A stretch of 13,289 nucleotides of DNA from Prolixibacteraceae bacterium (GCA_003537645.1 DPRM01000112.1:1-13289), one strand, 5' to 3'. Positions 1 through 6,800 are shown, numbered from the stretch's first letter. The notes: generated by a model not told the origin, from the sequence alone. Numbers and translations: made by a program.

Positions 1-58
1 CCAACTATTTTTCAGTAATATGCCACATTCACAAACTACAATCTTTTTCGATATTTAT

Positions 59-1102
59 TTATGCAATTTCCTTTTTCGGAAATAGTATTGAAAACAAAAC
101 ACTTAAGGTTAAAGTTGCAGCGATAAAATACAACGAATAAGATGATTTAAATCCAATTTCTTCGAGCCAATGATGTGCCAGTAATTTTATCCCAACAAAT
201 ATCAGCAAGACGCTTACTCCAACATTCAGGAACCTGAATTTATCAACCATATTGGCTAAAAGGAAAAACAACGACCTTAGCCCGATAATAGCAAAAATAT
301 TTGAAAAGAATACGACAAAAGGATCAAGCGAAACAGAGAATACCGCTGGAATAGAGTCGAGTGCAAAGATCACATCGGTAAATTCGACCAAGACCAAAAC
401 CAACATCAGCGGTGTAAAAAATATTTTATTATCAAGCTTAAATGCAAATTTATCGCCATGATATTCCTTTGATATGTTAAGATATCTCGACATAAATTTG
501 ACAATTGCATAATCGTGAGGATCTTTATCGTGCCCGTCCTTTTTAATCAGGATTTTAACACCCTGAAAGACCAAAAAGGCTCCAAAAATATACAATATCC
601 ACTCAAAACGCTGAATAAGCGCAGCTCCGGCAAAAATAAAGATGAAGCGTAAAATAATCGCTCCTAAGACGCCCCAGAACAAAACGGTTTTATAATTTTT
701 CGGCGGAACAGAAAATCCCTGAAGAATTAAAAGTATGACAAAAACATTGTCGATTGAAAGTGTTTGCTCGATAAAATAACCGGCCAGATAACTCATTGAC
801 ATATGGTTACGATATTCTCGCAACATGCCCTCAAAATCGGTAAGTCTAAATTTTAATTCAGGAGCATATTTTGTAACCACTTCGCTTAATTCTGCAGGCG
901 TTTCTATCCCGTGAAGCAAATGACCGTAAAACCTAAGGAAAACATAGAATCCTAACGATAATGTTACCCAAACACTTGTCCAGCCAAGTGCCTCTTTTGT
1001 TGACACGACATGTGAATTTCGCCCAACAACCAATAAATCGATCATTAATACAAAAACGATCAGCAACAAAAAACCACCCATTAAAACTACTTCTGTTGAC
1101 AT
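59..1102 (-). CDS. TerC/Alx-family integral membrane protein (probable metal-ion exporter)
   Basis: This 347-residue polytopic membrane protein has the overall pattern of the TerC/Alx family. Visible signatures are an acidic TM1 (LMIDLLVVGR, about residues 19-28), the ExxLSxDN motif at about 112-119, WILYIFGAFLVFQGVKI at about 168-184, and EFTDVIFALDSIPA at about 240-253. The acidic residues in the two repeat-related motifs are the likely ion-binding groups. Characterised relatives (E. coli Alx, Bacillus MeeF/MeeY) are linked to manganese efflux and metal supply to exported enzymes; the substrate here is inferred only from family. Compared with E. coli Alx, the soluble loop between the second and third helices (about 63-103) looks longer. 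The gene starts 5 bp after the DUF502 gene ends, so the two are almost certainly co-transcribed. The 58 bases downstream show no clear terminator. Family is confident, substrate is not. Confidence 0.93.
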   Translation of the reverse strand: MSTEVVLMGGFLLLIVFVLMIDLLVVGRNSHVVSTKEALGWTSVWVTLSLGFYVFLRFYGHLLHGIETPAELSEVVTKYAPELKFRLTDFEGMLREYRNHMSMSYLAGYFIEQTLSIDNVFVILLILQGFSVPPKNYKTVLFWGVLGAIILRFIFIFAGAALIQRFEWILYIFGAFLVFQGVKILIKKDGHDKDPHDYAIVKFMSRYLNISKEYHGDKFAFKLDNKIFFTPLMLVLVLVEFTDVIFALDSIPAVFSVSLDPFVVFFSNIFAIIGLRSLFFLLANMVDKFRFLNVGVSVLLIFVGIKLLAHHWLEEIGFKSSYSLYFIAATLTLSVLFSILFPKKEIA

Positions 1103-1107
1103 ATATT

Positions 1108-1677
1108 CTAATTAACTTTAGTTACACCTCCTGAAACAACAAACTTCATTACTTCCGACGGGCTTAAACCAATCAGTTCGACCGACTCTGCAGGAACCAG
1201 ATACAATTCTCCTGAAAAATTATATGAATGTGGAAAATACACTGCGACCATTTCATTTAAACCAAAATCCTCCAGATTTTTCTCTGTTAGAAACCCAAGT
1301 TTCCATAAATTATTCTCTCGGTTAATACAAACTTTTACCGGGATATTGAATTTCTTCTCCTTTCCTACAAACGCTGTAAATAAATCGTTAAGCGATGTAT
1401 AAATAACATTCAGGAGCGGTGCACGTTTGAGCAGTCTTTTTGTGAAGTTTATGAATGGCCGGGCAAGAATTGTTTGTCCGATCAAACCAAGTAATGTTAA
1501 TGTTATAAACAAAACCACGACCCCAATTCCCGGTACATCAAACTGAAAATGTTCTTTAAGCGGATCTCGAACCAGGCGATCAACAAAATCAAACATCAGA
1601 AAAACAGTATATAAAGTTACCGCTAAAGGCCCTGAGAACAATAACCCTTGTAGAAAATAGGTAAAGATACGTTTCAT
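1108..1677 (-). CDS. DUF502-family membrane protein
   Basis: This 189-residue protein matches the DUF502 family in layout. It has an N-terminal membrane segment (about residues 7-32, LQGLLFSGPLAVTLYTVFLM), a second one containing PGIGVVVLFITLTLLGLIGQ (about 49-68), then PLLNVIYTSLNDL (about 87-99). A soluble C-terminal domain ends in GELYLVPAESVELIGLSPSE and a terminal VSGGV, both typical of the family. The biochemical function is unknown. I chose ATG 1677. The reading frame extends to a TTG at 1710, but that codon lies inside a large inverted repeat and would add residues not expected in the family. A TAnnTTTG-like box (TATCTTTC, 1687-1694 on the minus strand) just upstream also favours the shorter start. 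The gene is directly upstream of the TerC-type gene, which suggests a shared membrane or ion-homeostasis role; that is inference. Confidence 0.9.
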   Translation of the reverse strand: MKRIFTYFLQGLLFSGPLAVTLYTVFLMFDFVDRLVRDPLKEHFQFDVPGIGVVVLFITLTLLGLIGQTILARPFINFTKRLLKRAPLLNVIYTSLNDLFTAFVGKEKKFNIPVKVCINRENNLWKLGFLTEKNLEDFGLNEMVAVYFPHSYNFSGELYLVPAESVELIGLSPSEVMKFVVSGGVTKVN

Positions 1678-1686
1678 AAATTTTTG

Positions 1687-1694
1687 CCGAAAGA
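1687..1694 (-). promoter_or_regulatory. Putative -7 box for DUF502-TerC operon
   Basis: On the minus strand the sequence TATCTTTC differs in one base from the Bacteroidota -7 consensus TAnnTTTG and is followed by GGCAAAAATTT and the ATG at 1677. The transcript leader would be very short. No TTG -33 element is seen at normal spacing, so the call rests on the -7 box and its position. Confidence 0.35.
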
Positions 1695-1729
1695 TACAAT
1701 TTTTAATCAAGGCATTAAAAATTGTATCT
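1692..1729. repeat. Perfect 16-bp inverted repeat in the DUF502/msrB divergent region
   Basis: AGATACAATTTTTAAT (1692-1707) is exactly complementary to 1714-1729, with a six-base loop CAAGGC. It sits 14 bp upstream of the DUF502 start codon, between divergently transcribed genes, so it is not in a normal terminator position. In RNA it would form a strong AU-rich hairpin just before the DUF502 start; in DNA it could be a symmetrical protein-binding site. The nine-base core AATTGTATC occurs again at 1782-1790, next to the msrB start. Confidence 0.7.
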
Positions 1730-1786
1730 AATGCTGACTTTAAATAATTGTTACAAGTAGAGTAAACAAATGGGTGTATGAAATTG

Positions 1787-1794
1787 TATCATTG
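1787..1794 (+). promoter_or_regulatory. Putative -7 box for msrB
   Basis: TATCATTG is one base off TAnnTTTG and lies 14 bp before the msrB ATG. It is embedded in AAATTGTATCATTGGG, which matches the DUF502 promoter sequence AAATTGTATCTTTCGG at 14 of 16 bases. No clear -33 element was found. Confidence 0.3.
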
Positions 1795-1808
1795 GGAAAA
1801 AGTAAGTG

Positions 1809-2264
1809 ATGAAACAACTTGGATTGTTAATTCTGATGGTTTTAACCCTAGCTGTTACAGGGCAGGAAAAGAGTAAAGAAAAGAAAAATAATACCATGAA
1901 ATTCAACGAGTTAAATAATTTCGAAAAATCGATAATTGAAGGAAAGGGAACCGAAAGACCTTTTACCGGCATTTATTACAAACACGAAGAAAAGGGCACT
2001 TATTTGTGTAAAAAATGCAATGCCCCTTTATACCGTTCAGCCGACAAGTTTGATGCGCATTGCGGATGGCCAAGTTTTGACGACGAAATAAAAGGGGCGG
2101 TAAAACGTACAACAGATGCTGATGGTCGCCGAACTGAAATCACCTGCGCAAAATGTGATGCACACCTTGGACATGTCTTTATTGGAGAAGGATTTACATC
2201 GAAAAATACACGGCACTGCGTAAATTCTGTTTCATTGAATTTTCTTCCGGAGCAAAAAAAATAA
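1809..2264 (+). CDS. msrB: Peptide-methionine (R)-S-oxide reductase, exported
   Basis: MsrB reduces the R form of methionine sulfoxide in proteins. All core features are visible in this 151-residue protein: GTERPFTG (about 47-54), the two zinc-binding pairs CKKC (67-70) and CAKC (113-116), CGWPSF (85-90), HLGHVF (119-124), and the catalytic Cys137 in RHCVNS. The N-terminus MKQLGLLILMVLTLAVTG is hydrophobic and followed by a charged linker, so the protein is probably exported to the periplasm; there is no lipobox. A GTG at 1806 directly precedes the ATG and is the less likely start. An internal ATG at 1896 (residue 30) begins exactly where cytosolic MsrB proteins usually start. The gene is divergent from DUF502-TerC and convergent with the lipoprotein gene. 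Its stop codon lies inside the terminator stem that follows. Confidence 0.96.
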   Translation: MKQLGLLILMVLTLAVTGQEKSKEKKNNTMKFNELNNFEKSIIEGKGTERPFTGIYYKHEEKGTYLCKKCNAPLYRSADKFDAHCGWPSFDDEIKGAVKRTTDADGRRTEITCAKCDAHLGHVFIGEGFTSKNTRHCVNSVSLNFLPEQKK

Positions 2265-2313
2265 GCAGATCCTTCTTTTCCTGTTTTTCAAAGAAATAAA
2301 GGATCTGCTTATT
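2254..2313 (-). terminator. Intrinsic terminator for the PepSY-lipoprotein operon
   Basis: AATAAGCAGATCCTT (2260-2274) pairs perfectly over 15 bp with 2299-2313. The inner TTCTTT/AAAGAA can extend the stem after a small bulge. Read on the minus strand, the hairpin is followed by a run of T (complement of the A-run 2254-2259), giving a standard rho-independent terminator 29 bp after the lipoprotein gene stop. The plus side has no T-run after the stem, but the hairpin may still protect or stop msrB mRNA, whose stop codon is within the left arm. Confidence 0.8.
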
Positions 2314-2342
2314 ACAAAAGCATCAGACTGAATAACTGATAT

Positions 2343-2897
2343 TTATTTTTGTGCCGGTATAAGTTCCAATCCTTCAATATAATAAACAGGCACGTACCCA
2401 TCGGCACTTTCTGCGAGCTTCTGATTCATTTCATCCAGCTTTTTGGTTTGATTGATACTGTCATGCTTGCCGCCATCAATATCGTGCATGGCCGGCCCAT
2501 CATGCCCCAAAGCATGATCTTTATTTGCTGATTCGCCTTCAGCTGCTGCCTGAGTCATCTCGGCAAGATCTTCTTCATCTAATTGTACTTCTTGTAAAAT
2601 TCCACGAATCTGAAGTTCGCTACCCATTTGCTCCTGCCCAAAAGAACCAATTTTACCAGCCTCAATGCGCATTGAGATATCTTCGGAACTTCCCATTATA
2701 AAACACCGGGCTCCACTATGGCTGCATACATGCGTAACCATTCCCTTAACAATTACTTCGGCACCAACAAGGTCTTTTCCTTTTTCCTGAATCTGGTCAA
2801 CAGTCATTACAACCAAATCGGTTGTTTTTTTCTGATTGGATGTATTGCACGAAAACAACAATACCAAGCTTAAGAATAGAAATACTGATTTTTTCAT
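2343..2897 (-). CDS. Lipoprotein with OB-fold-like domain and His-rich segment
   Basis: This 184-residue protein begins with a lipoprotein signal (MKKSVFLFLSLVLLFSC, acylated Cys17), so it is predicted to be membrane-anchored. Residues about 42-105 (GAEVIVKGMVTHVC ... SELQIRGILQEVQL) read as a small OB-fold-like beta domain. Within it, HVCSHSGARCFIMG (56-69) puts two Cys and two His close together. A linker at about 126-146 (HALGHDGPAMHDIDGGKHD) is rich in His and Asp. Both segments could bind a metal or cofactor, but that is inference; I cannot assign a reaction. The frame stays open upstream to 2984, inside the PepSY gene, but the lipoprotein signal at 2897 clearly marks the start. It follows the PepSY gene by 26 bp, so the two are probably one transcription unit and a functional pair. 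Confidence 0.85.
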   Translation of the reverse strand: MKKSVFLFLSLVLLFSCNTSNQKKTTDLVVMTVDQIQEKGKDLVGAEVIVKGMVTHVCSHSGARCFIMGSSEDISMRIEAGKIGSFGQEQMGSELQIRGILQEVQLDEEDLAEMTQAAAEGESANKDHALGHDGPAMHDIDGGKHDSINQTKKLDEMNQKLAESADGYVPVYYIEGLELIPAQK

Positions 2898-2923
2898 ACT
2901 TATAGTATTTAAAGGTTTGATTT

Positions 2924-3478
2924 TCAATTTAAATAAAAAAGAATGACTGCAAGAGGAATAACTACACCCAAAGCGGTAAGCCAAAGTCCCCTGCCTTTAA
3001 TTCCATATTTGCCTTTCAGTAAAAACAGGCCGGAAATTGCCACAAACAATAAGAAAAATGCCATTATATCAGAAATCCAAATCCAAAGTCGGCCTGTTTG
3101 TGCCAAATGAATTTTATTGATCTGAAAAAAGAATGGACGTCGTTTTAATATTTCGAGCGAAGCAATTCCTTTTTCAGGCCTGTACATTACTGTTCCCTCT
3201 TCAACAAAAATTTTCACTTCGCCTGATTTTGTCACAAAATGCTTTCTGTAATTTGCCTGATAATCAAAATTCTCCAACAATTCTACTATTTCGTTTTTAG
3301 CAAATTCAGTTTTTATTACCGAAGGAATGTTAACTTCTTCAGAAATCAAAGTATAGTGCGGGTTCCAGTCCGATCGATGATTTAGAGCAATGCCGGAAAC
3401 TGTATAGACAAAAGTAATTCCTACGACAAAATAGCCAATGTCACGATGAAGCGACCGTAAAGTTTTTCGAATATTCAT
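2924..3478 (-). CDS. PepSY-associated transmembrane protein
   Basis: This 184-residue protein has the PepSY-TM pattern. An N-terminal LRSLHRDIGYFVVGITFVYTVSGI leads into TM1 (about 16-33), ending in ALNHRSDWNP. A periplasmic domain of about 90 residues follows. Then NKIHLAQTGRLWIWISD leads into TM2 (about 132-154), and TM3 is at about 165-182. Conserved-looking histidines lie at 11, 34 and 124, near the membrane borders, where related proteins are suspected to bind heme or take part in redox steps. Family members often sit beside iron-siderophore or TonB receptor genes; no receptor is visible here. The start ATG 3478 has no Shine-Dalgarno, as is normal in Bacteroidota. The lipoprotein gene follows 26 bp downstream. 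A pair of overlapping hairpins (3502-3533) lies just upstream. Function beyond the family is unknown. Confidence 0.85.
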   Translation of the reverse strand: MNIRKTLRSLHRDIGYFVVGITFVYTVSGIALNHRSDWNPHYTLISEEVNIPSVIKTEFAKNEIVELLENFDYQANYRKHFVTKSGEVKIFVEEGTVMYRPEKGIASLEILKRRPFFFQINKIHLAQTGRLWIWISDIMAFFLLFVAISGLFLLKGKYGIKGRGLWLTALGVVIPLAVILFYLN

Positions 3479-3501
3479 TATTAATAGTCAGTCAGTTTGA
3501 A

Positions 3502-3533
3502 AAGCGAAATAAAGGTTATTTCGCTTAATAACC
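3502..3533 (-). terminator. Overlapping hairpins after the dus gene: terminator or attenuator
   Basis: AAGCGAAATAA (3502-3512) pairs perfectly over 11 bp with TTATTTCGCTT (3516-3526) around a three-base loop. On the minus strand it follows the dihydrouridine synthase stop and is followed by TTCAAA, a weak T-tail. A second hairpin, GGTTATT (3514-3520) with AATAACC (3527-3533), shares bases with the first, so only one can form at a time. It could be a plain terminator or an attenuator ahead of the PepSY gene. Confidence 0.55.
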
Positions 3534-3551
3534 AAATGTTAAACAATGACT

Positions 3552-4556
3552 TTAATCCATGTATTGCTCATTGTGAATAATCTCATAAACTTCGCTATAT
3601 GATTTTGCTTCCATAAGTAAAGAGCGAAGCCTGGCAGCTCCGGCAAAATCGTTTGTGTATATTTTATAAAACCGCTTCAGTATATTTATGTTTTTTAATC
3701 CTCCCCAGGTTTGTTCGAACAGCCGGGTATGAAGCAATAATTGTTTTAACTTTTCTGATTTATCGGGAGTCGATTGGGTTGGATCAAAAAACCAGGGATT
3801 GTGAAATATTCCGCGACCAATCATGATACCGTCGAGTCCATAATTTGAGGCATATTCAATTCCTTGTGCAATTGACTTTACATCGCCATTGCCTAAAAAT
3901 TTTGTTTCAGGACTAAGTACATCCCTGATTCGAGCACCTTTGGCAATTTCATCCCAGTTGGCCAAGCCATCTGATTGTTGTTTTTGCGTTCTTCCATGCA
4001 AAATTATGGCTGCAGGCTTTGTTTCTAACAAATTTGATATCCATGATTCGGTCTCATGAGAACGGATACCGGTCCGCGTTTTTACTGAAACAGGCAAATG
4101 TGTACCTTCTTTAGTAGCAAGAATAATTTCTTTGGCTAAGGTGGGCTGATCAATCAAGGCAGAACAACATCCGTTTTTTACAATATTTTTTACCGGGCAG
4201 CCCATATTAATGTCTAACCCGTCAAAATCGAATTCCTGCGTAATTTCCTTTGCAATTTTATAATATAATTCGGGCCTTTTCCCCCAGATTTGGGCTACCA
4301 ACTTGATATTCTTTTGTTTAAGCAACTCTCTTTCTGATTTATTTACAACAAGCCGTTCTCCCACCCTGATTTTACCAATCGGATGGCTCATACCATCAAC
4401 CGACGTGAATTCGGTATAAAGTATATTTAAATAACGGGGATCAGACAGGCCAGCCACAATTTCGCGAAAGACAGTATCAGTTACATCTTCCATTGGTGCA
4501 AGGGCAAAAAATGGTTTTGGAAGTACTTCCCAGAAATTGGTTATATTCAAATTCAT
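3552..4556 (-). CDS. tRNA-dihydrouridine synthase family protein
   Basis: This FMN enzyme reduces specific uridines in the tRNA D-loop region to dihydrouridine using NAD(P)H. The 334-residue protein shows the family signatures in order: APMEDVTDTVFR (20-31), the substrate/FMN barrel with LVAQIWG (86-92), LDINMGCPVKNIVKNG (114-129) with the presumed catalytic Cys120, VKTRTG (158-163), LHGRT (186-190), LGNGDV (221-226) and IMIGRGIFHNPWFF (244-257). The positions after the catalytic loop read GCCSAL where many Dus enzymes have a glycine-rich GxGxxL, a small difference. Which uridine it modifies (DusA, DusB or DusC type) cannot be told here. The gene starts 3 bp after trhO ends, so translation is probably coupled, and both products modify tRNA. 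Downstream is the 3502-3533 hairpin pair. Confidence 0.94.
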   Translation of the reverse strand: MNLNITNFWEVLPKPFFALAPMEDVTDTVFREIVAGLSDPRYLNILYTEFTSVDGMSHPIGKIRVGERLVVNKSERELLKQKNIKLVAQIWGKRPELYYKIAKEITQEFDFDGLDINMGCPVKNIVKNGCCSALIDQPTLAKEIILATKEGTHLPVSVKTRTGIRSHETESWISNLLETKPAAIILHGRTQKQQSDGLANWDEIAKGARIRDVLSPETKFLGNGDVKSIAQGIEYASNYGLDGIMIGRGIFHNPWFFDPTQSTPDKSEKLKQLLLHTRLFEQTWGGLKNINILKRFYKIYTNDFAGAARLRSLLMEAKSYSEVYEIIHNEQYMD

Positions 4557-4559
4557 AAT

Positions 4560-5621
4560 TTAAACCGAAAAGGAATCAGATGCCGAAGAAACCAATTTAT
4601 TTGCCAATTTGAAACTCTTGCGGTAAACCTGTCTTTTACCAAATTTCCGGGTGGACTTTAGCAAAAAGTTTTGCTTATCGTCATCGCTACCATTTTTAAC
4701 ATCATTGCATAAATCAGAACAACAATGATCGTATTTACGTGCACAATCAGGACATTGAATGAACAGCAAATGACACAGATTATTGGCACAGTTAACATGT
4801 AAATCGCAAGACTGTCCACATTGATGGCAATGAGAAACGACTTGGCCGTTAACGGATTCACCCATTCGTTCGTCGAAAACAAAATTTTTTCCTATAAAAT
4901 TTGATTCCAAATTTAATTGTTTGATTTTCCGGGCATATTCGATAATTCCGCCATACAACTGATTAACATCTTTAAATCCTTGGTGGCGAAGGAAGGCACT
5001 GGCCTTTTCACACCTTATCCCTCCGGTACAGTAAAGCAAAATTTTACGATCTTTTTGGTCACCAAGCATTTCAGAAACCATGTTGATTTCCTCACGAAAA
5101 GTATCAGCTTCAGGACAAATTGCACCTTTGAAATGACCAATTTCGGATTCGTAATGGTTTCGCATATCCACAACAATATTTTCTCCGGAAGCTGCCAGTT
5201 CATGAAATTCTAATGCTGACAAATGTTTGCCAACATTGGTAACGTCGAAAGCATTGTCGTTTAATCCATCAGCAACTAACTTAGGGCGCACCTTTATGGT
5301 AAGTTTATAGAACGATTTACCATCATCTTCAATAGCATATTTTATAGGAACCTGATCGAAAATCGGATATTTATTAAGGCATTCATAAAAAGCATCCAAT
5401 TTATCTTCCGGAATGCTCATCTGTGCATTAATACCTTCTCGCGCGATATAAATCCGTCCGAAGCAATTTAGTTCCGACCAGTCGCGATACAGTTGATCTC
5501 TTAATATCTGCGAGTTATCCAATATAAAATAACGATAAAAAGAGATGGTCTTTCTTTTGAAATTTTCGGCATATAGCCTCAATTTCAGCTCTTCACTATT
5601 AATTCGATTGTATAAATACAT
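4560..5621 (-). CDS. trhO: tRNA uridine(34) hydroxylase (rhodanese domain protein)
   Basis: TrhO (formerly YceA) makes 5-hydroxyuridine at the wobble position of tRNA, independently of prephenate. The 353-residue protein has the family layout: an N-terminal domain (KTISFYRYF at about 24-32, GRIYIAREGINAQMSI at about 55-70, KLTIKVRPKLVADGL at about 106-120), a rhodanese domain (VDMRNHYESEIGHFKGA at about 151-167) with active-site Cys198 in YCTGGIRCEKAS, and a C-terminal Cys-rich tail. The tail has ten cysteines between 265 and 305, in CxxC and related pairs, and probably binds zinc. The frame extends to a TTG at 5639, but that codon lies inside a perfect -7 box (TATATTTG), so ATG 5621 is chosen; the protein then starts MYLYNRINSE, as related enzymes do. 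It is the first gene of a two-gene operon with the dihydrouridine synthase. Confidence 0.95.
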   Translation of the reverse strand: MYLYNRINSEELKLRLYAENFKRKTISFYRYFILDNSQILRDQLYRDWSELNCFGRIYIAREGINAQMSIPEDKLDAFYECLNKYPIFDQVPIKYAIEDDGKSFYKLTIKVRPKLVADGLNDNAFDVTNVGKHLSALEFHELAASGENIVVDMRNHYESEIGHFKGAICPEADTFREEINMVSEMLGDQKDRKILLYCTGGIRCEKASAFLRHQGFKDVNQLYGGIIEYARKIKQLNLESNFIGKNFVFDERMGESVNGQVVSHCHQCGQSCDLHVNCANNLCHLLFIQCPDCARKYDHCCSDLCNDVKNGSDDDKQNFLLKSTRKFGKRQVYRKSFKLANKLVSSASDSFSV

Positions 5622-5636
5622 CTGACATTTTTGCGG

Positions 5637-5661
5637 CAAATATAATAACTACACAAACATA
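5637..5661 (-). promoter_or_regulatory. Putative promoter(s) for trhO-dus operon
   Basis: Two exact matches to the Bacteroidota -7 consensus TAnnTTTG lie in tandem on the minus strand: TATATTTG (5637-5644) and TATGTTTG (5654-5661). From the nearer box the transcript leader to ATG 5621 would be only about ten bases; from the farther one about 26. No convincing TTG -33 element is present at the usual spacing for either. Confidence 0.5.
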
Positions 5662-5984
5662 TACCAGATATTAACATCTGTTTATCTGCATATATTTTTA
5701 GGTAACCCAATTGGGGTCTGGATTGAAGTGAAACATTATTGAACCTCCGCACAAAAAAAATATAAATTTCAATTCCTTCTATCCTCTTAACCGGCAATCA
5801 ACTGTCACGATCTTATCCAATACATTTCATATTTTATAGAGATACTACGGCAGCTTTTATCTTTTTTTAAGTACTTTTATTTTTGATATAAAAATTGAAG
5901 CTATGATCCCAGCTGAAATTTATAGCCAGTCAAAACTCTGGTGTGATTAACGATTCTGTTATTTTATGATGAAAAATTAAATGT
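5662..5984. other. Divergent intergenic region between trhO and the M48 protease gene
   Basis: This AT-rich stretch holds no convincing gene. A possible plus-strand -7 box, TATTTTTG (5878-5885), fits TAnnTTTG exactly and would give a leader of about 90 bases before the protease ATG at 5985; no -33 TTG is at normal spacing. Apart from poly-A/T runs I see no strong hairpin, repeat or tRNA. Confidence 0.5.
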
Positions 5985-6800
5985 ATGAAAAAGAAATTCT
6001 TTTTGGAAGGTATAAAATTAGGATTACTAGCGCTTGTTCTTTTAATTCAGGCATGTAGCACTGTTCCTTTAATTGGTCGAAAACAAATGAGTCTTTTGCC
6101 CGAATCGAATATGGTTGAGATGAGCTTAACCAGCTACAGTCAGTTTCTAAAAGACAATAAACTCTCATCAAACAGTGCTCAATCTGAAATGGTTAAACGA
6201 GTAGGTGCCAGGGTTTCGGTGGCTGTTGAGAAGTATTTAAAGGAAAACGGTTTTGCCGATCGTGTGTCCGATTTTAAATGGGAGTTTAACCTTGTTGAAA
6301 ATAAGGATCCCAACGCATGGTGTATGCCTGGTGGAAAAGTTGTATTTTATACAGGCATTCTTCCCCTAACACAAAATGATGCAGGTATTGCTGTTGTTAT
6401 GGGACATGAAATTGCACATGCAGTTGCACGGCACGGTAATGAAAGAATGAGCCAGCAAATGATTCAACAATTTGGAGGAATTGCTCTTTCTGAAGTAATA
6501 AAAAGTAAGCCCGAAGAAACGCAGGCAATTTTCCAGACAGCTTTTGGACTTGGTTCTCAATATATCGTAATGCTACCATATTCACGTTTGCACGAATATG
6601 AGGCTGATAAACTTGGATTAATTTTTATGGCAATGGCCGGATATGACCCTAATGAAGCTATTGGTTTCTGGGAACGAATGGCAGCCGGCTCTTCAGGAAA
6701 AATGCCTGAATTCTTAAGTACACATCCTGTTGAAGCAAATAGAATTCAAGCAATTAAAGATTTCCTTCCGGAAGCATTAAAATATTATATAAAAAAATAA
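5985..6800 (+). CDS. M48-family zinc metalloprotease lipoprotein
   Basis: This 271-residue protein starts with a lipoprotein signal (LALVLLIQAC, acylated Cys24), placing it in the cell envelope. The peptidase M48 signatures are complete: NAWCMPGGKVVFYTGIL (about 110-126), the zinc-binding HEIAH (141-145) followed by AVARHGNER, and the third ligand region HEYEADKLGL (203-212) with Glu206. STHPVEANRI (246-255) is also conserved in Oma1/LoiP/YcaL-like proteins. There is no TPR domain of the BepA type, so the closest described role is LoiP/YcaL-like quality control of outer-membrane proteins; that role is inferred. The length is normal for a single-domain member. The gene stands alone, divergent from trhO. 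It is followed after 117 bp by the PUR gene, which seems to have its own promoter. Confidence 0.93.
   Translation: MKKKFFLEGIKLGLLALVLLIQACSTVPLIGRKQMSLLPESNMVEMSLTSYSQFLKDNKLSSNSAQSEMVKRVGARVSVAVEKYLKENGFADRVSDFKWEFNLVENKDPNAWCMPGGKVVFYTGILPLTQNDAGIAVVMGHEIAHAVARHGNERMSQQMIQQFGGIALSEVIKSKPEETQAIFQTAFGLGSQYIVMLPYSRLHEYEADKLGLIFMAMAGYDPNEAIGFWERMAAGSSGKMPEFLSTHPVEANRIQAIKDFLPEALKYYIKK

Noticed and set aside
252..461. Plus-strand open frame inside the TerC-type gene
   Set aside because: It is antisense to a clearly coding membrane protein with intact family motifs and has a low-complexity S/T/K/N composition.
1678..1710. N-terminal extension of the DUF502 gene from a TTG start
   Set aside because: The TTG lies inside the 16-bp inverted repeat and the added residues precede the expected family start; ATG 1677 follows a plausible -7 box.
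2898..2984. Upstream extension of the lipoprotein gene overlapping the PepSY gene
   Set aside because: The lipoprotein signal peptide with lipobox begins exactly at the ATG at 2897, so the upstream part is a chance open frame.
5622..5639. TTG start extending trhO by six residues
   Set aside because: The codon overlaps the perfect -7 box TATATTTG; the ATG at 5621 gives the usual N-terminus.
5585..5797. 70-codon minus-strand frame at the trhO 5' end
   Set aside because: It overlaps trhO in a different frame and covers the presumed trhO promoter.
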